64,000 bases of DNA from Lumnitzera littorea. Lineage: Eukaryota; Streptophyta; Magnoliopsida; Myrtales; Combretaceae. The stretch is from NCBI GenBank assembly GCA_024138015.1, contig JAMXBB010000009.1, positions 16,205,235-16,269,234 of the forward strand, given 5' to 3'. How positions within the stretch are numbered: the stretch's first letter is position 1; each line of letters opens with the position of its first letter. Below are positions 57,690 through 64,000 of the stretch, in pieces. The position numbers were made by a program, and so were the translations under genes. The notes beneath the pieces were generated by a model. That model had not been told where the DNA came from and made no database searches. It worked only from the letters and a program-made list of their open reading frames with translations.

Positions 57690-57875
57690 TATACCTTTCT
57701 CGGCCTGTGGGTCACGGTCAAATGTAGTTTCTGTTCCTTATCGTTTTTATTTGTAATACGTTGGCCATAGGCCCATGGGATATTAAATTAATCTTTCTTA
57801 GAGGGAGGGTTCATAGCGGGAGCTTGCTTCTGTGACCCTTGTGCCATGTGTTGCACTACGCCTGGCGCACCCTCG
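57690..57875 (+). pseudogene. U2 snRNA pseudogene (relic 3)
   Basis: Full-length alignment to U2, starting ATACCTTTCTCGGCC but then CTGTGGGTCACGGTCAAATG, which disrupts stem-loop I. The branch-site box GTAGTA has become GTAGTT. Stem-loop IIa is destroyed (CTTATCGTTTTTATTTGTAA). The Sm region AATTAATCTTTCTTAG, TTGCACTACG and CTGGCGCACCC are readable. With its strong promoter it may still be transcribed into a defective RNA. Confidence 0.82.
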
Positions 57876-58119
57876 AAAGTTAGACCAAACATTTTCTTAT
57901 ATCCATGGTGATCCGGTTAATAATTCAAATTCAAATTTTCTATCTGGGAAATTTGTTTTTTCTGCTTCACGCAAGTGAGAGTTAGAGTTGTGGTTTGGAT
58001 TTGCCCGATCGAGCTACGGTTCCATCCCTCCATCAAATGGGAAACAACAAACTTTTGAGTCGATGAATTTGTTTGAATTCTTCGTCTGATATTCTATTTT
58101 TTTTTTTTGTCTTTTGTTT

Positions 58120-58400
58120 TTAACTTTTTCCAAACCCTATTAGGAGTAAAACATAAAACGAAGGGTACTCTTTTCTAATTGACGTATATACTATAGAGTA
58201 TAATTAATGCTATAGAGCGTATATCTGGAGTTCTAATGATGGGGAAGAACACCCATTAAAATCTTACTATTCGGTGTAACAGGCGCCGCATTAGCACTAC
58301 AATAATGCCCGAGCTCCATCTAGTCTCTCAGGACCTAAATCTAAGTGGTAGTATTTGATGAAAGCCATTCATGTTAAAAGGTATTACGTATGCAGAAGGA
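58120..58400 (+). repeat. U2-array block with degraded U2 3' half (third copy)
   Basis: 58190-58330 (GCGTATATCTGGAGTTCTAA, CACCCATTAAAATCTTACTA, GCGCCGCATTAGCACTAC) parallels 45370-45490 and 46930-47050. It lies about 0.4 kb downstream of U2 relic 3. Confidence 0.55.
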
Positions 58401-59797
58401 AAAATGGCATGTAAACTCTTAAGAATATTCTTATTTGGTAGCATATTACAGATTCCACCTCCCCTTGGAGGTGAAAAGTTTAGTCGATTGCTTATCCTAG
58501 GCTTAAAGCCTTAACATCCATTTGTCTACTTGCTTGCACTACACTCACTTAGGACTGACTCCCACTTTTGTAAGTACAGATTTGGGCAATATAATTATAT
58601 AAATTTGTATGGTGGTTCATACCCTAGATGTAGTTGATCATACTGTAGTTGTGCCCCTCTTGAAGGACAAAAAAAAAAAATGCTTCATTTTCTTGAGGTT
58701 AACTCTTTGATTCTCAAACACACGCTTCCAAATCAATCTTAAGGGACATGGGATTTTAGCTCATCCCAACTTTAATGATCAGAATCCCAACAATGATGCT
58801 ATTAATGAATAATCACTAAATAGTTTCTCCTTGCTCTGATTCCTCAAACATAATCTTTAAGGAAATAAGAGGAACTTTATTTATTTAATATGTTTAGAAT
58901 GAAAACTTTTCTTTTGATGCATTAAATACCGTGCTTCTACGGGAGCAAGGATTACTAAAGGGTCAATTGGATATTAGTGGACACAAGCATGATGAGGACA
59001 TGGAGTAGTGTTGTTGCATTTAAGGAGAGAGATGAGAATGGTGGAAACAGCTTTAGTTTCATGCTTTTTTAGGGGTAGAACTAGTTTCTTTGAATGTTAA
59101 GATGTAAGTCTCAGAGAAGAGGAACAGATATATAGAGAGAGGGAGAGCTTTCAGAGAAGAGGACAAATGTAGAATGTTTCTTAAAATTAAATGTGGTTAT
59201 TCACAAGTCGATGTCATTTAGCTAACTTAAGGAGAAGTACTAATAATGTAGCATGCTAAAGTTAAGCTTTTAGAATTATTCATTTCATTAATATTTTCCA
59301 TCCATACCTTATCCCCTAAATAGTCATTAGGCACTAGGTTAAATTCTCTTGCCATTCTTACAAATTGATCCAAAACAATGGAACCATCCTACCTGTCTCC
59401 ACCATGTCCATGACCTCTCCCAGTTTGCACTTCCCTTTCTGTCTCTAAGCATCAGCATGAGCTTAAAAAGTTTGCACATTAGCCTAAATGTGGTTGTGCT
59501 ACTACATCACAACTTTAATGAGCCCATTAATCGCCAAATCATATCTTAGGTCAAGGTTTGCTTCTCTTAAGGCACCTACATCTAAAAACAAAAGTCCTGA
59601 AAGGGTGAACAATATGCCCAATACAAGGAAACAGTACAAACACGCACATGAGTAGGCAACAACATATCTCACATGGAAAGTAGTTATTTAATGCACATCA
59701 ATCATTTATCATCTTTTGATTTTAGTTTAACATACATCATTGCTTTACCATCCTAAAGTTTAGGATAACTCATGATCCTGTATTATGCACAAAAATA
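58401..59797. other. Gene-free stretch
   Basis: No coding or RNA gene is supported. Several short pyrimidine-rich runs and an A12 run near 58669 were seen. The frame at 59349-59549 has no family features. Confidence 0.35.
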
Positions 59798-59806
59798 TAT
59801 TACATA

Positions 59807-61160
59807 GGGTTAATGATGTTTTGGTGTCTGAATTTCTCCAAAATATACAATTTACTATTCGAAGTTTGAAAAGATCAATTTAATACCTAATTAAAGTTTT
59901 TGTGATAATTTATACTAACTCCAACTATAATGTGTTTGTTATGTAGCAACTTTTTCTTATTATTTTACATTTATTGATGTCAAAAAACTTTTTTTAAATT
60001 TCAACTAAACACAACAAAGATCCAAACATAGCATGCACTACATTAGGCTCATGAGCACTATTATTCACATAATGATTTAAGATAACCCATATATATATAT
60101 ATATATATATAAAGCTTTTCTCATGAAACATTCCATGTGAAACTTGTGAAAGAGGAAATGAGGTTTTGAAGTGCAACTTATTATTTTTTGCTAAAGAAAT
60201 AGTCAACTTTAACTCAATTTTTCTTAATTAATTCAATTTTTAATTTAGAAAAAATGATCAATTTTTAATTTACTTCATGATTACTTTTGAATCATATAAA
60301 ATTTTTTAGAAAAATAGTTTTAAAACGTACTTAAAATTCATTTTGAAATGAACTCTTCAACTATAGAACATGTTTGAGGAACTTATTTTGATATGAATTT
60401 CAAGCACATTTTATAATTTTTTTTTTTTGTTGAATCTTTTTATGATTCAAAGGTAATTACAAAGTAGATTAAGAATTTAGCATTTTTTTTTTAAATTGAA
60501 AATTAAATCAAGTGAGAAAAATTAAAGCAAAATTGACTTTTTCTCTATTGAAAAATTACAATTTGCACTTCAAAACCCTCTTTCTTCTTTCATAAATTCC
60601 ACATAAAAAGTTTCATGAAAAAAACCTTATATACATATATATATATATATATGGATTGTCTTAAGTTATTGTATGAAGAATAGTACTTATGAGCTTGGTG
60701 TAATATATGATATGCTTAAATCTTTGTTATGTTTGGTAGAAATTAAAAAAAAATTGTACCGCATTATATTGGTTGACATGTGGTACTACATGGTGACACG
60801 TGGCATTTAGATATATTGCCATGTGCTAGCTAATGTCACGTCAGCGAATGTAAAATACTAAGAAAAAAGATGCCGCTTGTTTGCTATGTGGCAATTAGAG
60901 CTACTGCCACATGTTAACTAGTGTCATGTCATCAAATCTAAATTAGTATGAAAAAAAAATGCTATATGTCAGTTTAACCCATTACCATATGTCACTCATG
61001 CCATATCAGCAAATGGAAACGAACAAAATTTAGTCAAGTAATATATATATATATAAATGATTAGAAAAACTTTAATTAGATATTAAATTAATCTTTTCAA
61101 ATTTTAGATAATAAATTACATATTTTAGCAAAGTTTATCTACCAAATGCAACATTAACCC
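59807..61160. mobile_element. Mutator-like foldback transposon (non-autonomous) with perfect 9-bp target duplication
   Basis: Terminal inverted repeats GGGTTAATG (left) and CATTAACCC (right) are flanked on both sides by the identical 9-mer TATTACATA (59798-59806 and 61161-61169). Nearly the whole element is palindromic. For example GGCTCATGAGCAC near 60047 pairs with GTACTTATGAGCTTGG near 60687, and (TA)n near 60089 pairs with (AT)n near 60635. A 9-bp duplication with long inverted repeats indicates the Mutator superfamily. The right arm has an extra region (about 60770-61020) of three roughly 95-bp repeats containing ACATGTGG/CACATGTT/CATATGTC words. There is no transposase. Confidence 0.87.
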
Positions 61161-61169
61161 TATTACATA

Positions 61170-62080
61170 AATATGTAGTGTTGAGTACTCTCCAACACTA
61201 ATGTCCAATTAAATAACTTATATCTACCCGTATCTTTTTGATATGGAACTCTATTCATAACAACACTACATATATATCAATAGGATGTCACACTATGATC
61301 ACCAGCACTCCGGTCCTTTAAGCCCAATATGTACACAACACCCACAATTTCGTTAAACCGAATATGAATTAGATATATAGAATTCTATTCTACAAAAGCA
61401 CAGGATCAGACATGGTATCCTCATACCTGGAGTAGTTCTTCCCTTAAGCTCTTATATTCACTAACTTCAATACCTGACATTAAGTACAACACGCTTTAGT
61501 TGATCGCTTGTCCTAAGCTTAAGCCTGTAGCTTCCATTTGTCCTCTTGCCTCCACTTAGACTCATTAAGGTCTACCTAACTCCCACATATTTTAGTACAG
61601 ATATGGGTAATATAATTGTATAAATCCTATAGTTTAAAAGTACTTTGAAGACAATTTAAATCATCGAAGTACATTAGGTCAGATTAGGATTTAGTTTAGG
61701 TTGAGGAAAGGAAAGAAAAGCTAAGGAAGGCTTTGGTAAGAGTTGGTTCCATGAAGACCGGTTGGCTAGTCTAGACTAACATTCTATGATAATAATAGTT
61801 GGTTGCACGGTTCCTAGTGAACCTACCAATTGGTCATAGTGGTTCTGTAATTTGCAAAACCTTTTCCTTCTTCGAAAACCATACTTTCAAAGTTTTAACT
61901 TTTGTATTCTTTTCAAACCAAACTTGTTTATTGAACTTCTGGCCACCACACTATATTTAACATCAGTTCTTTACGTTATTATCAACCAAACAATTATCTA
62001 ACACCACACTTTGCCACTCCCTTTATTTTATTTTATTTTATTTCTTTACTCTTTATTAAAACCGATTATTACAGATTCAA
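61170..62080. other. Gene-free stretch
   Basis: AT-rich DNA with no recognisable gene. It ends in a TTTTA-rich run (about 62021-62045) next to U2-array sequence. Confidence 0.35.
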
Positions 62081-62084
62081 TCAT

Positions 62085-62600
62085 ACTTCAACTTGTTCCC
62101 CACCTCAGTCACAAGACTAAAATATATTAATGACTGAGAAATGGCTTTTACTCAAGATCTTCACATCTAATGCAAAAAATGTTTCAAAGCAGCAGGAGAA
62201 ATAATTCATTATGGATATCAAACTGGGAATCCACGCTAAATCAAGCAAAGATCCTAACAGTGATAGAAAGTAATGCCACAATTTCATTAAGTCTGGCATT
62301 GAAACCTGGCCAGATGCCCCTAATACAAAGGCATGCTCATATTAGCTCTCAATGCACGCACTGCTTTTTGGATAAAAGCTATAGAGAGATTATTTTCATC
62401 TGTCGTGCCTTTGTTGAATGGCAATTATCATTAGGGAGGCCAACGTTTGAGCAAGTGATTGCACAGACAAGTGCATTACCCAATCCCAATTGACTGGTTT
62501 TCCACCTCATTTACAAGAATAAAATATTCTATCGCCCATTTGTTGTTCTACTGCAAAGCCCTAGCACACCCCACCAAGTAAAGTCCCATCTATTCCTTGT
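62085..62600 (+). repeat. U2-array block R2 with neighbouring repeats
   Basis: 62090-62320 matches 45800-46035 (TTCACATCTAATGCAAAAAA, ATGGATATCAAACTGGGAAT, GTAATGCCACAATTTCATTA). 62500-62600 matches 47480-47580 (TGTTGTTCTACTGCAA, CACACCCCACCAAGTAAAGT). No coding potential is conserved between copies. Confidence 0.6.
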
Positions 62601-62639
62601 ATTTAATTACAATTATAGCCACTTCAGGCTGAATAAAAT

Positions 62640-63235
62640 GTCAAACAGAGCTTCGTTCTGCATCTAATGCAACTGAGGCGTTCAGTAGGGTGTGAATATA
62701 ATTGCTAGCTGATATACTACTAATTTTATCAGTGGGCCCAGTTGTTTAAGAAGTTTGTTAACATACAGGTTCAGTAAGTTATGGACTTGAATTTTGAATT
62801 GCTCCATACCATCCCTAAATGGATTTATTCCATCAATATTTTTACGGATGCACAAGTTTTTCTTCTAAGCATAGTAATTTAAATAATGAAGAGAGCCATA
62901 AAATCATAAAATCACCCCGGCAGTGGCCTGACAACACTAGCTAATAGTAGCCAATGATAACTACTCGTCTAAAGGATGACAGGATGGGCAGCAGGGGCAC
63001 ATGCTTCAAAACCTATTTTCACTATGTATCACTATCGGATGAACCTATGGCCATGGAGGTAAAAGAGTGGGTGGTTAGAAACACACGTAGTCCATTGTTG
63101 TTTCCAGAGCTTGAACACGCCCATTAGCTATAAACATATTAGATCTACCATACATGGATCAGCGATTCATGGACTCAACGGAAGGACATAACTCAAAAAG
63201 TGAAATTGAAGCAATCATCAAGGAAAATGTTGGCC
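62640..63235 (+). repeat. U2-array block R3, second copy
   Basis: Colinear with 47640-48420, including CATGGCCATGGAGG and GACATAACTCAAAAAGTGAA. Confidence 0.65.
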
Positions 63236-63365
63236 TCCATCGCGCTCACAATGTCTTCTCGATACAAGTCTTGCTTTTGCTCTTTGTTTGTTCTTCATAA
63301 GCCATTTATATGTCAACACAAGCCGGAAACAATACAACAAGATGCCACGACCAATTCAGCAGTTC

Positions 63366-63420
63366 ATACCTTTCCCGGCCTTCTGGCTACTTTTAGATCA
63401 CAGATTGGACGTAGTTAGCA
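63366..63420 (+). pseudogene. U2 snRNA 5' fragment (relic 4)
   Basis: ATACCTTTCCCGGCCTTCTG followed by GCTA repeats the first 24 bases of U2 with two changes and an intact loop I context. It then diverges. No TATA lies 33 bp upstream, so it is a promoterless fragment. Confidence 0.7.
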
Positions 63421-63660
63421 GTAGCAGATGTATGGTAAACCTTTACTATAGAAAAAATTATAATCGAACCAGTTGACAAGAGTTCAGGAAGGCCAGTTTT
63501 CACCAAGGGATATTCCTCCTAAAATGCACCTTGTTTGGGTGAGGAGACTTTTCATGCATTTAAAGCACAAAGGATTAATATTAAGAACATACAAGATAGA
63601 CACTAATCATTTCAAGAAAACCTAACTCTATGCATACATACCAGACAATTGTATAAAGGT

Positions 63661-63919
63661 AGATCAGCAGCAGCTGAAGATAGAGTTCATTTTAATAATC
63701 ATCTCTGACACCATTGAACTTAAAAGTCCAAACTTAGGCCAAGCTCATTACATTACTAGCTTATGACTTCAGGAATCAAAACCATCATCAAGATCAGCAG
63801 CTGAAGAAAAGAGTTTGCTCTATAGTACTCTGACAGTATCTAACTTCCAAGTCCAAACTTAGGCCAAGCTCATTACAATACTGGGTTATGACCTCCGGGA
63901 ATTAAAACCGCCATCAAGA
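63661..63919 (-). repeat. Two tandem copies (about 125-130 bp) in the 3' flank of the SR-protein gene
   Basis: AGATCAGCAG starts at 63661 and 63791, and GTCCAAACTTAGGCCAAGCT recurs at 63726 and 63851. The second unit runs up to the stop codon at 63920, so the repeat lies in the likely 3' UTR. Confidence 0.8.
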
Positions 63920-64000
63920 TCACCGAGAACCACGAGGGGAATAAAAGGGTGACCTGGATCTCTCCCTCCTCCTTCCATAGTAAGGTGAACGCCGAGGAGA
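63920..64000 (-). CDS. C-terminal end of an SR-type RNA-binding protein (partial)
   Basis: From the window edge the minus strand reads SPRRSPYYGRRRERSRSPFY, then SPRGSR and a TGA at 63922-63920: 26 residues, mostly Arg, Ser, Pro, Tyr and Gly. This is the RS-domain composition of splicing regulators of the SR45a/Tra2-like or SC35-like type, whose RRM domain would lie beyond the edge. RS domains are phosphorylated and recruit spliceosome parts. As I recall, Arabidopsis LTO1 (At4g35760) also has an RRM-protein gene close by (At4g35785), which would suit conserved gene order. Family moderately sure; member not. Confidence 0.7.
   Translation of the reverse strand, partial: SPRRSPYYGRRRERSRSPFYSPRGSR

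Noticed and set aside
1..64000. CRISPR arrays, bacterial operons, riboswitches or phage genes
   Set aside because: No direct-repeat/spacer pattern and no prokaryotic gene organisation; introns, plant snRNA promoters and plant retrotransposons show a plant nuclear origin.

Overview
The window looks like nuclear DNA of a seed plant, probably a eudicot. It is AT-rich, has short exons with GT/AG introns, plant-type U-snRNA promoters (USE plus TATA box) and plant lineages of LTR retrotransposons. Only one protein-coding gene is complete: a seven-exon minus-strand gene at 17879-23062 for a chloroplast VKOR-thioredoxin fusion (LTO1 type, 370 residues). A second gene enters at the right edge, where the last 26 codons of an SR-type (Arg/Ser-rich) RNA-binding protein lie on the minus strand (63920-64000).

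Layout. 1-12.6 kb: decayed repeats, an LTR fragment, an LTR on the minus strand, a broken subtilase gene and foldback repeats. 12.6-14.9 kb: a tandem pair of U4 snRNA genes, each with USE, TATA box, full-length body and 3' box. 15.2-17.4 kb: a 5'-truncated LINE on the minus strand. 17.9-23.1 kb: LTO1. 23.2-45.0 kb: a three-level nest of retrotransposons. A Tat-lineage Ty3 element (23192-44975, with an antisense extra ORF) contains a chromovirus-like Ty3 element (26807-36695), which contains a solo LTR (28266-31755) carrying a 0.55-kb inverted duplication. 45.2-63.4 kb: a shuffled array built from U2 snRNA units, with one intact U2 body (54420-54614), at least four 5'-end relics, three 3'-half relics and three antisense fragments of LTO1 exon 2 with flanking intron. 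A Mutator-like foldback transposon (59807-61160) with a perfect 9-bp target duplication sits in this array.

The main point is the clustering of spliceosomal RNA genes. U4 lies downstream of LTO1 and U2 upstream of it, the U2 array has repeatedly copied a piece of LTO1, and an SR-protein gene follows. The U2 copies show birth and decay: the intact body has a weakened USE, while the copy with a perfect USE and TATA has a broken body. The retrotransposon genes are all dead. Many stops can be read as C-to-T changes of CAG, CGA or TGG codons. All assignments come from reading the sequence; no database search was possible.
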